Shown here: piece after piece, positions 56,783-64,000 of the stretch | How the letters are laid out: every line of letters starts with the position of its first letter | Position numbering within the stretch: position 1 is the first letter of the stretch | Source: Frateuria aurantia DSM 6220 | GTDB taxonomy: Bacteria; Pseudomonadota; Gammaproteobacteria; Xanthomonadales; Rhodanobacteraceae | Assembly: GCF_000242255.2 (NCBI RefSeq) | Contig: NC_017033.1 | Coordinates: 1,054,001 to 1,118,000 of the forward strand | Length of the DNA: 64,000 nucleotides | Reading direction: 5' to 3' | The notes under the pieces: model-generated | The model's input: only the letters and a program-made list of their open reading frames with translations | Database searches by the model: none | What the model was told of the DNA's origin: nothing | Translations under genes and position numbers: made by a program

Positions 56783-56822
56783 ATGGCCGTCACCGCTGAT
56801 TGATGGCTGCGGTGACGGCCAT
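56783..56822. terminator. long perfect hairpin after the TonB receptor gene
   Basis: ATGGCCGTCACCGC (56783-56796) pairs perfectly with GCGGTGACGGCCAT (56809-56822), with a twelve-base loop. It begins five bases after the receptor's stop on the minus strand. There is no clear T run, so it may act as an RNA-stabilising hairpin or a weak terminator. Confidence 0.6.
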
Positions 56823-56827
56823 GAGGA

Positions 56828-59800
56828 TCAGTAGTCGTAGTTCAGGCTGAAACGTACATATCGTGGCAATTGGCGGATCAGGGCCGCGCCATAAAGCGGA
56901 TCCGGCGTCTTGGGCGAGATCTGGTAGTAGGGGTAGGCATTCAGCACGGTCTGGCTGTTGAAGACATTGAATACGTTGAGCGAAATACCCAGACGTGATG
57001 CCGCAAAGCCAGGTCGATAAGTGAGGCCCAGGTCCACCTGCTTGTTCCACGGCAGGCGATAGGTGCCGGGCGGGGCTGGATTGCCGCCGCACCAGTGATA
57101 ATAGCTTCCGTAGCCGTCCGGATCGGTCTGACCCGCGCCATAGTAGCCCAGGCAGTTTCTTGGGTTGCCTGAGGCGATCAGCACATCACCGGAAATCAGC
57201 CACTGCGGAGTGATCTGGTAATAGCCGAACAGCTTGATCTGATGACGGTGGTCATTGCTCTGATCGCCATTGCTGTATGACATCAATGACGGGAAGTCCC
57301 AGTCGATGCTGGTCGAGGCGGCGGTTTGCTGGATATCCGAGCGCAACTGACCTTCGGTATCGCCATAGCTCCGCGAGAAGACATAGTCGATACGACCATA
57401 CCAATGGCCGTCGAACGGGTGCTCCAGGAAGGTTTCAAGTGCATAGTACTTGCGCTTCAGCTGCGGAAAGCCCATCTCGGCATTGCTCAGCCCGACCGTG
57501 CGATAGGCGCCGCCGCTGTCGATTACCGTGAAACTGTTGCTGCGTCCCGGATTGATCAGGTAGCAGCTGTTGGTCGACTTCACGTCGTAGCCCAGCGCCG
57601 AGGCCTTCTGTTCGATAGCCGAGACATCGCAGTAATCATCGATCGCATTGCGCAGCAATCGACGGGTAGCCTTGGCTCCGTAGATCCAGTCGTGGCCCAG
57701 GGTCTTGGTGAAGCCCAGGATGAATTCATCCTGATATTCGGACTTCAGATTCTGTGCCGTCACGGTCTTCGGATCGGGCAATACGCCGTAGGTATTGTTG
57801 GCCGATACGGGGTTGGAGAAGGCTGTCACGCCGCTGGGAGTGCCGTCGGCGGCGATGCCGCTGTAGGTATAGTACTGGCTTGTGGATACATAGGCGCCTG
57901 CCGCATTGAGCGCCGGGTTCAAGGGCAGTCCCAGATAGTAGCGACCGGCATTGCCGTAGACCTTGAAACTGGCATCACCGTTCACATCCCAGCTGAAGCC
58001 CACCCGTGGGGCCCACTGGGGTTTCCGCTGGCGGATATAGGCCTGGCTGTTGGCGTTGTAATTGGTGAACTGGTCGTTGCGCAAACCCAATGAAACCAGC
58101 CATCGATCCGAGACCTGCCATTGGTCTTCGATATATTGGGACTGCTGCGAGGTGCGGACGCTCGCCAGCGAGCTGCTGACCTGCTTGATCGCATAGTAGC
58201 CGCTGGCGCCATTGGCATAGTCGGCTGGTGCGCCCACTCCCAGATTGGGAATCAGAGCCTGATCCGGTGAGGTGGTATAGCCGTAATTCCAGGTGTAGCC
58301 GGGACCGGAGGCCTGGCTGCCCTGATCGATGGCGCTGGAGGCCAGATTGTCGATGCCTGCGGTGATGCTGTGGCTGCCCAGCTGATAGTTCAGCGACAGA
58401 CGCAGATTGCTGGTCTGGTTGTGGCGGTTGGCGTTGTACAGCGAGCTGACAGTCTGGGCATTGGTGATAGCCGTGCCGCCATTCAGGGCTGGATTCTGGT
58501 TGGCGGTATTGCTGAGATAGGTCAGCGAGCCATCGTAATTGCCCGGCACGTCATAGTTGAAGGTCTTCATTTTGCCGTACAAGGCCGTGAAGGTCAGATC
58601 CTCGGTGATATAGCTGGTGAACTTCGCGCTCCACAGCCGGCCCCCGGTCTTGGTCTGATCGGCGCTGTTGATATAGCTGCCGCGACGCAACTGGTTGTAG
58701 TCGTAGTTGTAGATATTGCCATCCGTGTAATTGCGGCTGGAGGCGCCGCTGAGTTCCAGGATGTTGTTCCTGGTGATGTTCCAGTCCAGCTTGCCGTACA
58801 GTTTGGGCAGATCCGTTCTGGAACGCACATACGGAGTGGATGAGGTGACACTGTTGACGGCCGTGTTGTTCTGTCGCGCGAATTCGCCGCTGACAAAGAA
58901 AAACAGCTTGTCCTTGATCAGCGGCCCGCTGAGATAGCCGTCATAGATGGTGCTGGCCTGCTTGTTGGCCGACTTCGGGTCATACAGCTTGCCGGCGACC
59001 GGCGATGACGGCAGTCCGTTGGTGTAGTAGACATTTTGCTGAGACTCACGGATGAAGTTCGGTTCCCATACCACCTGACCGCCGTAATGCCATTGATTGC
59101 TGCCGCGCTTGCCGACCAGATTGATCACGCCGCCGTCGGACCGACCATACTGTGCACTGTAGCCGCCGGTGTAAATTTCTTCCTGGTCGATGGAGTTGTA
59201 GGGCAGGGTGATGCCGCCGAAGCCACGCAAGGGATCCGTGGTATTGAATCCGTTGATGTAATAGGCGTTTTCGCTGGCCGAAGAGCCGCCGAAGCTGAGC
59301 AGGGATTGACCGGTCGGCCCGGAATAGCCGCCGCTGTTGGGCATTACGCCCGGTGCCAGCATGGCGATGGCCTCGGCTGAACGCCCCAAGGGCAGGCGGT
59401 CCAGCTGCGAGGCGTCGATCACGGTGCGCGAATCGACCGATCCGACATCGATGGCCGGTGCGCGATTGGCGACCACCTGCACGGCCGACAGCTGTTTGCC
59501 CTCCGGTTGTGTCCATGAAGCTTCGGTGGTGTTGCCCAGCTTGAGGTGAATGTGATTCAGATGGCCAATGACCTGACCATGTCTGGAAATCGTCACTGTG
59601 TAGGTGCCCAGCGGCAACTGGCCGGCGATGTAATGGCCATGCGCATCGACACTGACCTGACGGGAAAGGCCGGTATCGCTGGCTACCTGCACACTGAGGT
59701 CACCAGTCGGGCTGATGGTGCCGGCGATGGCGCCGGTCGTGGATTGCGCGAACAGGTCCTGGCTGGTACCTGCGGTGATGGCGAGCAGGGTCGCGACCAC

Positions 59801-59836
59801 AGCCCTCGTCAGTGGATGGATCTTGATATGCAACAT
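56828..59836 (-). CDS. TonB-dependent receptor with carboxypeptidase-regulatory-like N-terminus
   Basis: This 1002-residue protein has a signal peptide (residues 1-31, RAVVATLLAITAGTSQDLFA), a CarboxypepD_reg-like domain (TTGAIAGTISPTGDLSVQVA, GHYIAGQLPLGTYTVTISR), a plug (TVIDASQLDRLPLGRSAEAI, GGVINLVGKRGSNQWHYGG) and a barrel ending PRYVRFSLNYDY. It is the Oar/OmpA-like receptor type common in Xanthomonadales, importing carbohydrates, peptides or other large ligands with TonB energy. ATG 59836 is chosen because a signal peptide follows it directly and GGGGG precedes it. Confidence 0.9.
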   Translation of the reverse strand: MLHIKIHPLTRAVVATLLAITAGTSQDLFAQSTTGAIAGTISPTGDLSVQVASDTGLSRQVSVDAHGHYIAGQLPLGTYTVTISRHGQVIGHLNHIHLKLGNTTEASWTQPEGKQLSAVQVVANRAPAIDVGSVDSRTVIDASQLDRLPLGRSAEAIAMLAPGVMPNSGGYSGPTGQSLLSFGGSSASENAYYINGFNTTDPLRGFGGITLPYNSIDQEEIYTGGYSAQYGRSDGGVINLVGKRGSNQWHYGGQVVWEPNFIRESQQNVYYTNGLPSSPVAGKLYDPKSANKQASTIYDGYLSGPLIKDKLFFFVSGEFARQNNTAVNSVTSSTPYVRSRTDLPKLYGKLDWNITRNNILELSGASSRNYTDGNIYNYDYNQLRRGSYINSADQTKTGGRLWSAKFTSYITEDLTFTALYGKMKTFNYDVPGNYDGSLTYLSNTANQNPALNGGTAITNAQTVSSLYNANRHNQTSNLRLSLNYQLGSHSITAGIDNLASSAIDQGSQASGPGYTWNYGYTTSPDQALIPNLGVGAPADYANGASGYYAIKQVSSSLASVRTSQQSQYIEDQWQVSDRWLVSLGLRNDQFTNYNANSQAYIRQRKPQWAPRVGFSWDVNGDASFKVYGNAGRYYLGLPLNPALNAAGAYVSTSQYYTYSGIAADGTPSGVTAFSNPVSANNTYGVLPDPKTVTAQNLKSEYQDEFILGFTKTLGHDWIYGAKATRRLLRNAIDDYCDVSAIEQKASALGYDVKSTNSCYLINPGRSNSFTVIDSGGAYRTVGLSNAEMGFPQLKRKYYALETFLEHPFDGHWYGRIDYVFSRSYGDTEGQLRSDIQQTAASTSIDWDFPSLMSYSNGDQSNDHRHQIKLFGYYQITPQWLISGDVLIASGNPRNCLGYYGAGQTDPDGYGSYYHWCGGNPAPPGTYRLPWNKQVDLGLTYRPGFAASRLGISLNVFNVFNSQTVLNAYPYYQISPKTPDPLYGAALIRQLPRYVRFSLNYDY

Positions 59837-60082
59837 GGCCCCCGAAACGTGAAGCAGGTCAGGCAGGCATGTCCGTCGAAATGAGGGGTCATGCCTGGCT
59901 GATCCTGAGCTGAATCGGGAATGTAGGGTAACAGGCGTGTAGACGTCCATATTTTTCATATGCCGAAATCGCATATATATATGGCTGTCGAGATCTGCCG
60001 CGTGTGCAGGCCATGGGATGTTGCACCTCGGGTCACGGTGCATTCCGGCGAGCAGATCGGAGGTTTCCGGTCCGCATCTGGA

Positions 60083-60271
60083 TCAGGGCTGGAAGATATC
60101 CTCGATGCGCCGTTCAAACATGGCCGCTATCGTGGATGCCAGCGGCAGACTGGGATCGTAGCGTCCGTTTTCGATGGCGGTGACCGTTTGTCGCGAGACA
60201 GTCAATGCGGCTGCGAGATCGCTCTGGCTCCATTCACGGGCCAGTCTCCGTTGCTTGATCCGTTTGTCCAT
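60083..60271 (-). CDS. small HTH regulator (Xre, 62 aa)
   Basis: The 62-residue protein is a single helix-turn-helix: MDKRIKQRRLAREWSQSDLA, VSRQTVTAIENGRYDPSLPL, FERRIEDIF. This compact family usually accompanies a small membrane protein gene and controls it. Sequence just upstream (about 60272-60370) encodes a hydrophobic segment ending in another frame that may be what remains of that partner. Confidence 0.85.
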   Translation of the reverse strand: MDKRIKQRRLAREWSQSDLAAALTVSRQTVTAIENGRYDPSLPLASTIAAMFERRIEDIFQP

Positions 60272-60407
60272 CGATAGGGCCGCGCGGCCACCAGCGAGCC
60301 GATGGCCCGGCATCCGCCCATGATGGGCCAGACGGAAAAAGCACTCAGATGTGGCGGTCCGCCGGCTTCGGCAAAGCCCCAGCCAAAAGTGATCAATGCG
60401 GAGACAC

Positions 60408-60803
60408 TTACGCGATAGCGATGCCGTCCAGCTGGATGCATCGCTGCAGCTTGTGCGTTCGCCACAGCTGATGCAGTCTGACCCAGACGACTGCCGGAAT
60501 GCCGAGGATGGGTATCAGCTTGATGGCCCGCTTCAGCGGGCTGCCTGGCAGCAGAGCGTGTTCCAGTCCGTTCGCGATGATCAGCCGAAGGACGTACCGT
60601 GCCAGCGCGGCAAGCAGTTCACGTACGTGTTCGCCTGACTTTGATATGGGATCGACCTTCTCGTGCAAAGCGATTTTTATGCTGCAGGCTTCGATGATGT
60701 CAGGCGTGCTTTGCAGGGTGGGCGCCATGCTGGCGGATGATCCTGCTTGTGTTGATGGATGGAACAAGCGGATGGCCGGACCGGACCCATATCGTGAGGG
60801 CAA
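60408..60803 (-). CDS. possible hypothetical protein
   Basis: A 131-residue frame whose C-terminal half looks protein-like (RELLAALARYVLRLIIANGL, KLIPILGIPAVVWVRLHQLW, a possible membrane helix), while the N-terminal half is less convincing. No domain, ribosome site or clear start. It stands alone between the HTH gene and the Nudix gene. Confidence 0.3.
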   Translation of the reverse strand: MPSRYGSGPAIRLFHPSTQAGSSASMAPTLQSTPDIIEACSIKIALHEKVDPISKSGEHVRELLAALARYVLRLIIANGLEHALLPGSPLKRAIKLIPILGIPAVVWVRLHQLWRTHKLQRCIQLDGIAIA

Positions 60804-60901
60804 GGGGATCTGGTCAAACGGCTTGTATCGCCGGCATCATGTCTTGATGCCCGGTCGCTGGCCGAGCCGGACTCCACCATGGATGCAGAATACGGATCGT
60901 C

Positions 60902-61321
60902 ATGAACCACAGTTTGATGATTGTCATCGCGGCCGCCGTGATCACCCGGGAGGATGGCTGCCTGCTGTTGGTCCGCAAGCATGGGTCTGACATCTTCATT
61001 CAGCCGGGCGGCAAGCTCGAGGTCGGCGAGCATCCACGGCAGGCCTTGTGCCGCGAATTGCAGGAGGAACTGGGTCTGAACGTGGCAGAACAGGACCTGA
61101 CGCCCTTGGGGCAGGGTTCGGCACCGGCCGCCCACGAGGCGGGGCACACGGTGCGGGCGGAATTCTTCGGCCTGCAGCTGCCCCAGGCCTTGGCCGAGGG
61201 GCTGCAGGTCGCGGCCGAACTGGCCGAACTGCGCTGGATCGATCCTGCGCAGCCGGGCGATCTGCCCATCGCGGCGCTGAGCCGGGATTTCGTGCTGCCG
61301 CACTTCGGCTCGCCGCGCTGA
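60902..61321 (+). CDS. Nudix hydrolase
   Basis: This 139-residue protein has a complete Nudix box: GKLEVGEHPRQALCRELQEE followed by LGL, satisfying G-x5-E-x7-R-E-x2-E-E-x-G. The start is MNHSLMIVIAAAVITREDGC and the fold core ends AELAELRWIDPAQ. It hydrolyses a nucleoside diphosphate linked to another moiety, and the substrate cannot be told. Length normal for small MutT-like enzymes. Confidence 0.9.
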   Translation: MNHSLMIVIAAAVITREDGCLLLVRKHGSDIFIQPGGKLEVGEHPRQALCRELQEELGLNVAEQDLTPLGQGSAPAAHEAGHTVRAEFFGLQLPQALAEGLQVAAELAELRWIDPAQPGDLPIAALSRDFVLPHFGSPR

Positions 61322-61392
61322 GTGGAGCAGACATGGCCAGGCGGTCAGCCCTGGTGATGGCTGTCACTCGTGCCGGCCATCATGGCAGGGGA

Positions 61393-61410
61393 GGGCCCGA
61401 TGTCGGGCCC
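61393..61410. terminator. hairpin downstream of Nudix gene
   Basis: GGGCCCGA-TG-TCGGGCCC is a perfect inverted repeat lying between the convergent Nudix and dehydratase genes. No T run follows, so termination is plausible but uncertain. Confidence 0.45.
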
Positions 61411-61578
61411 TGGGCCGCAGTGCATCGGGTCCCATCCTGTACGCCGGCCCGGCGAACGCGCCGCACAGCCAGCACGTTACCGGTATAGCCCGGATTGGTG
61501 ATGGGGCCGTGATCGCAGGTCGCTCTGTGCTTTTTCTGGCGAAGGCCCCGGCCGGACCGCTGCAGGCCAGGGCCGTGC

Positions 61579-62541
61579 TTATTGCTTCAGCAAGGTGGCG
61601 TAACGGTCCAGATCGACGTTGCCGCCACTGACCAGAATGCCGATGCGCTGCCCCTGCAGCGAGCTTTTCATCTGGTGCGCGGCGGCCAGGCCCAGGCATC
61701 CAGTGGGTTCGACCACCAGCTTCATGCGACTGGCGAAAAAACGCATTGCCTCGATCAGTTCGGTATCGCTGGCGGTCAGGATATCGGTGACATCGCGCTG
61801 GATGACGGGAAAGGTGAGCTGGCCAAGATGCTGGGTCTGGGCGCCATCGGCCAGGGTCACAGGTGTATCGATATGCACGATGCTGCCGCGGCGCAGCGAC
61901 TGCTGGCCATCGTTGCCGGCCTCGGGCTCGACCCCGTAGACCCTGCAAGCCGGGGCCATGGCCCTGCTGGCCAGTGCCGAGCCGGCCAGCAGGCCGCCGC
62001 CGCCCAGCGGTACGAACAAGGCATCCAGCGGCCCGGTTTCATCGAACAGTTCCTTGGCGGCCGTGCCCTGGCCGCTGATTACGTCAGGATGATCATAGGG
62101 CGGAATCAGGGTGAGGCCCTCGCGCCCGGCCAGCTCGCGGCCGATCTGCTCGCGATCTTCGGTATAGCGGTCATAGCAGATGATTCGACCGCCATAACCA
62201 CGGGTGGCTTCGACTTTGGCCGCCGGGGCATCGTGCGGCATGATGATGGTGGCCGGGATATCCAGCAGCGAGGCGGCCAGGGCGATGGCCTGGGCGTGGT
62301 TGCCCGAGGAGAAGGTGACCACCCCGGCCTTGCGCTGTTCCGCATTGAAGCGGGACAGGGCATTGAAGGCACCACGGAACTTGAAGGCCCCCATGCGCTG
62401 GAAATTCTCGCACTTGAAGAAGACTTCGGCCTGCAGTTCCCGATCGAGGATGCTGGACGTCAGCACCGGAGTGCGATGGGCATGCCCTTGCAGTCGCGCG
62501 GCGGCGGCAATGACATCGGCATGGCTGGGAAGGAGGTTCAT
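61579..62541 (-). CDS. PLP-dependent serine/threonine dehydratase or serine racemase
   Basis: This 320-residue fold-type II PLP enzyme has FKCENFQRMGAFKFRGAFNA (Schiff-base Lys about 54), VVTFSSGNHAQAIALAASLL, VPLGGGGLLAGSALA and a final GILVSGGNVDLDRYA. Without an ACT domain it belongs to the short catabolic threonine dehydratase/serine racemase/threo-3-hydroxyaspartate dehydratase group. The substrate cannot be decided from sequence alone. It deaminates a hydroxy-amino acid to a keto acid, or racemises serine, in the cytoplasm. Confidence 0.9.
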   Translation of the reverse strand: MNLLPSHADVIAAAARLQGHAHRTPVLTSSILDRELQAEVFFKCENFQRMGAFKFRGAFNALSRFNAEQRKAGVVTFSSGNHAQAIALAASLLDIPATIIMPHDAPAAKVEATRGYGGRIICYDRYTEDREQIGRELAGREGLTLIPPYDHPDVISGQGTAAKELFDETGPLDALFVPLGGGGLLAGSALASRAMAPACRVYGVEPEAGNDGQQSLRRGSIVHIDTPVTLADGAQTQHLGQLTFPVIQRDVTDILTASDTELIEAMRFFASRMKLVVEPTGCLGLAAAHQMKSSLQGQRIGILVSGGNVDLDRYATLLKQ

Positions 62542-62840
62542 CGGAATCCTTTGAGATGGCCGTCAGATCGGCTGCGGCCGCGGTGAAGGGCCCGGCTTCG
62601 CCGGCCTCAAGGATGGCTTTCCGGAGGCTGGCGGGCAAGAGAGGCCTGGCATTGGCCTGCCATGGCGGGCTGCCCGATATCCATGCAGGTCGTCGGACAA
62701 AAGACGGCATGGCTTCGAGCCGGGCATCCCCAAAGTGTCTCGCTCGGCGCCCCGCCGGCTGCGGGCGTAAGCAAGCAGGGCGGCGCGCGCGGGGCGGCCA
62801 CTTCTGCCGGAGCAGGGGGCGGCTCTGCGCAGGTATCGGC

Positions 62841-63404
62841 TCAGCGTGGCAGGTTCGGTGCCAGCCGCCGTTCGATGTCTGCGGTGGTGGGGGTGGTGCC
62901 GGCAAACAGGATGCGATACATCAGCGGAGCGATCACCTGGTCGACAATGGATTCGGTCGCCACCACGGCCTCGCCGCGCTGCAGGCCGCGCGCACGCAGC
63001 GCATCGATCTGGGCCGTGCAGAAATGCATGCAGCGTTCCTGGCCATCTGTGCCGGCGCTGCCAAGCACGTCGCGCAACATGGCGCGGCCCGGTTCCGAAG
63101 CCATTTCTTCGAAGTACTGAGCCAGCCAGGCCCGCAGGTCTCCTTCGAAGCTGCCGGTGTCCTCGGGCGGCGATTCCGGACGGAGCTGCTCCAGCGCGAC
63201 ATCGGCCAGCAACTGGCCGAGATCCCCCCAGCGGCGATAGATGGTCGAGGGCGTGACCCCAGCCTCGGCGGCGATGGCCGGAATGGTCAGGCCATCCCGG
63301 CCAGCCTGATCCTGCAGCCGCTGCACAGCCTGGTGCACGGCAGCCTGGACTCGGGCGCTGCGGCCACCGGGACGGGGTGCGCTGCGTGAAGCTTGATTTT
63401 GCAT
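62841..63404 (-). CDS. TetR/AcrR-family repressor
   Basis: This 187-residue protein has the TetR DNA-binding domain (DGLTIPAIAAEAGVTPSTIY, RRWGDLGQLLADVALEQL) and a helical ligand domain (YFEEMASEPGRAMLRDVLGS, VDQVIAPLMYRILFAG) typical of the TetR_C subgroup that controls efflux. It is divergent from an MFS transporter, with two palindromes between them, and should repress both genes. Confidence 0.9.
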   Translation of the reverse strand: MQNQASRSAPRPGGRSARVQAAVHQAVQRLQDQAGRDGLTIPAIAAEAGVTPSTIYRRWGDLGQLLADVALEQLRPESPPEDTGSFEGDLRAWLAQYFEEMASEPGRAMLRDVLGSAGTDGQERCMHFCTAQIDALRARGLQRGEAVVATESIVDQVIAPLMYRILFAGTTPTTADIERRLAPNLPR

Positions 63405-63438
63405 GCGCCCAGTCTAAATCAATGCCCACCGATTGGCA

Positions 63439-63461
63439 CTAATGCAATATATTTGCTTTAG
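63439..63461. promoter_or_regulatory. TetR operator palindrome 1
   Basis: CTAATGCA-ATATATT-TGCTTTAG is a 23-base inverted repeat with one mismatch in the arms. It lies 35 bases before the TetR start and matches the second palindrome at 63482 in arm sequence. Centres of the two sites are exactly 43 bases apart. Confidence 0.75.
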
Positions 63462-63481
63462 TTATTGGTCGGGCGTAGTCT

Positions 63482-63504
63482 CTAAAGCATATATTTTGCT
63501 TTAG
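63482..63504. promoter_or_regulatory. TetR operator palindrome 2
   Basis: CTAAAGCA-TATATTT-TGCTTTAG has perfect eight-base arms and lies ten bases before the MFS start codon. It would overlap the transporter promoter or leader, so binding by the divergent TetR protein would block the gene. Confidence 0.8.
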
Positions 63505-63514
63505 AGGATTCTGT

Positions 63515-64000
63515 ATGTCGATTTCTCGACGCGCGTCGGTCCATGAGGCCTTGCCCATGATCCATGGCCTGAGCCTGATGATCTTTCTGGCCGCCGCGAC
63601 GGCACCCACGCCCCTATATCGGCTGTATCAGCAGGACTGGCATTTCACTACCCCCTGGTTGACCGGCGTGTTTGCCATCTATGCCTTCACTCTGGTGTTG
63701 GCTCTGCTGCTGGGTGCACGGCTGTCGGATCACCTGGGGCGACGGCCGGTGATTTCGTCCGCCATCGTGTTGAATATGCTGGCCATGGGGCTGTTCATGC
63801 AGGCTCATTCGGTCGGCTGGCTGTTGTGGGCGCGTGCGCTGCAGGGGGCGGCTACCGGTCTGGCCACGGCAACGTTGGGAGCTGCGATGCTGGATCTGAA
63901 CCGTCAGCGCGGCGCTGTCATCAACAGCGTGGCGCCGATGCTGGGCATGAGTATCGGGGCTCTGGGCAGTACGGCCATGCTGGTTTATGTGCCGGCGCCC
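63515..64000 (+). CDS. MFS transporter, N-terminal part (runs off window)
   Basis: The first 162 residues show four to five hydrophobic helices: IHGLSLMIFLAAATAPTPLY, TGVFAIYAFTLVLALLLGAR, the MFS loop ARLSDHLGRRPVISSAIVLN, and LLWARALQGAATGLATATLG. It is a major facilitator, probably an efflux pump, controlled by the divergent TetR repressor. GAGGA lies about eight bases before ATG 63515. The rest lies outside the window. Confidence 0.85.
   Translation, partial: MSISRRASVHEALPMIHGLSLMIFLAAATAPTPLYRLYQQDWHFTTPWLTGVFAIYAFTLVLALLLGARLSDHLGRRPVISSAIVLNMLAMGLFMQAHSVGWLLWARALQGAATGLATATLGAAMLDLNRQRGAVINSVAPMLGMSIGALGSTAMLVYVPAP

Noticed and set aside
60202-60465. Membrane-protein-like frame upstream of the small HTH gene
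   Set aside because: Hydrophobic segments resemble a partner membrane protein, but the frame runs through the HTH gene, has no good start and appears broken; noted only as a possible remnant.
1-64000. CRISPR array
   Set aside because: No series of short regularly spaced repeats was seen; the only clear repeats are the two fibre modules, operators and hairpins.

Overview
The window looks like a high-GC gammaproteobacterial chromosome, most likely from the order Xanthomonadales (Lysobacterales), possibly Rhodanobacteraceae. That placement is inferred from the TonB-dependent receptors, base composition and general protein character; no rRNA or species marker is present.

Positions 1 to about 45.4 kb are a temperate, tailed (contractile-tail) prophage. 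Its left edge is cut by the window inside the integrase (1-167, minus). A leftward early operon (DUF4224 protein, small unknown genes, HNH endonuclease, SSB) follows, interrupted on the plus strand by a membrane diguanylate cyclase (4172-5326). Between two operator-like regions that share sequence words (about 6838-6873 and 11436-11506, analogous to lambda OL and OR) lies accessory DNA. It holds a frameshifted Rap1a/Tai-like gene, a decayed BrnT with intact BrnA, IS3-family remnants, a low-GC three-gene cassette (8409-9665), a decayed class A beta-lactamase, and the S24-type repressor. The rightward early/middle operon (Cro-like, DUF1376 replication protein, DUF6475, Ref-like nuclease, DUF1364, VRR-NUC) leads to a HigB/HigA-type toxin-antitoxin pair, a Rha-type regulator and the lysis cassette (holin-like, SAR-type endolysin, Rz with nested Rz1).

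The late region is chimeric. The head module is lambda-like (terminase, gpW, portal, S49 protease with nested scaffold, gpD, gpE, FII, Z). The tail is P2-like (V, W, J, I, fibre, sheath, tube, E/E', tape measure, U, X, D). After the late genes come a low-GC membrane-protein gene and a cargo block (SnoaL-like, HxlR regulator, NAD-dependent oxidoreductase, DHA2 efflux pump).

At 45369-45427 the 3' half of a tRNA-Leu(CAA) gene marks a probable attachment site. It is followed directly by a P4-type integrase ruined by several frameshifts, which suggests an older element at the same tRNA and serial integration.

From about 47 kb the DNA looks chromosomal: two tandem BLUF-EAL blue-light proteins; the remains of a TonB siderophore receptor whose 5' end is replaced by an IS5-family remnant; a Fur-box-preceded DUF3649-PepSY-DUF3325 iron-uptake operon; a GntR/FadR regulator; a large carboxypeptidase-regulatory-like TonB receptor; a small HTH regulator; a Nudix hydrolase; a PLP-dependent serine/threonine dehydratase; and a divergent TetR regulator/MFS transporter pair with two matching operator palindromes, the transporter running off the right edge.
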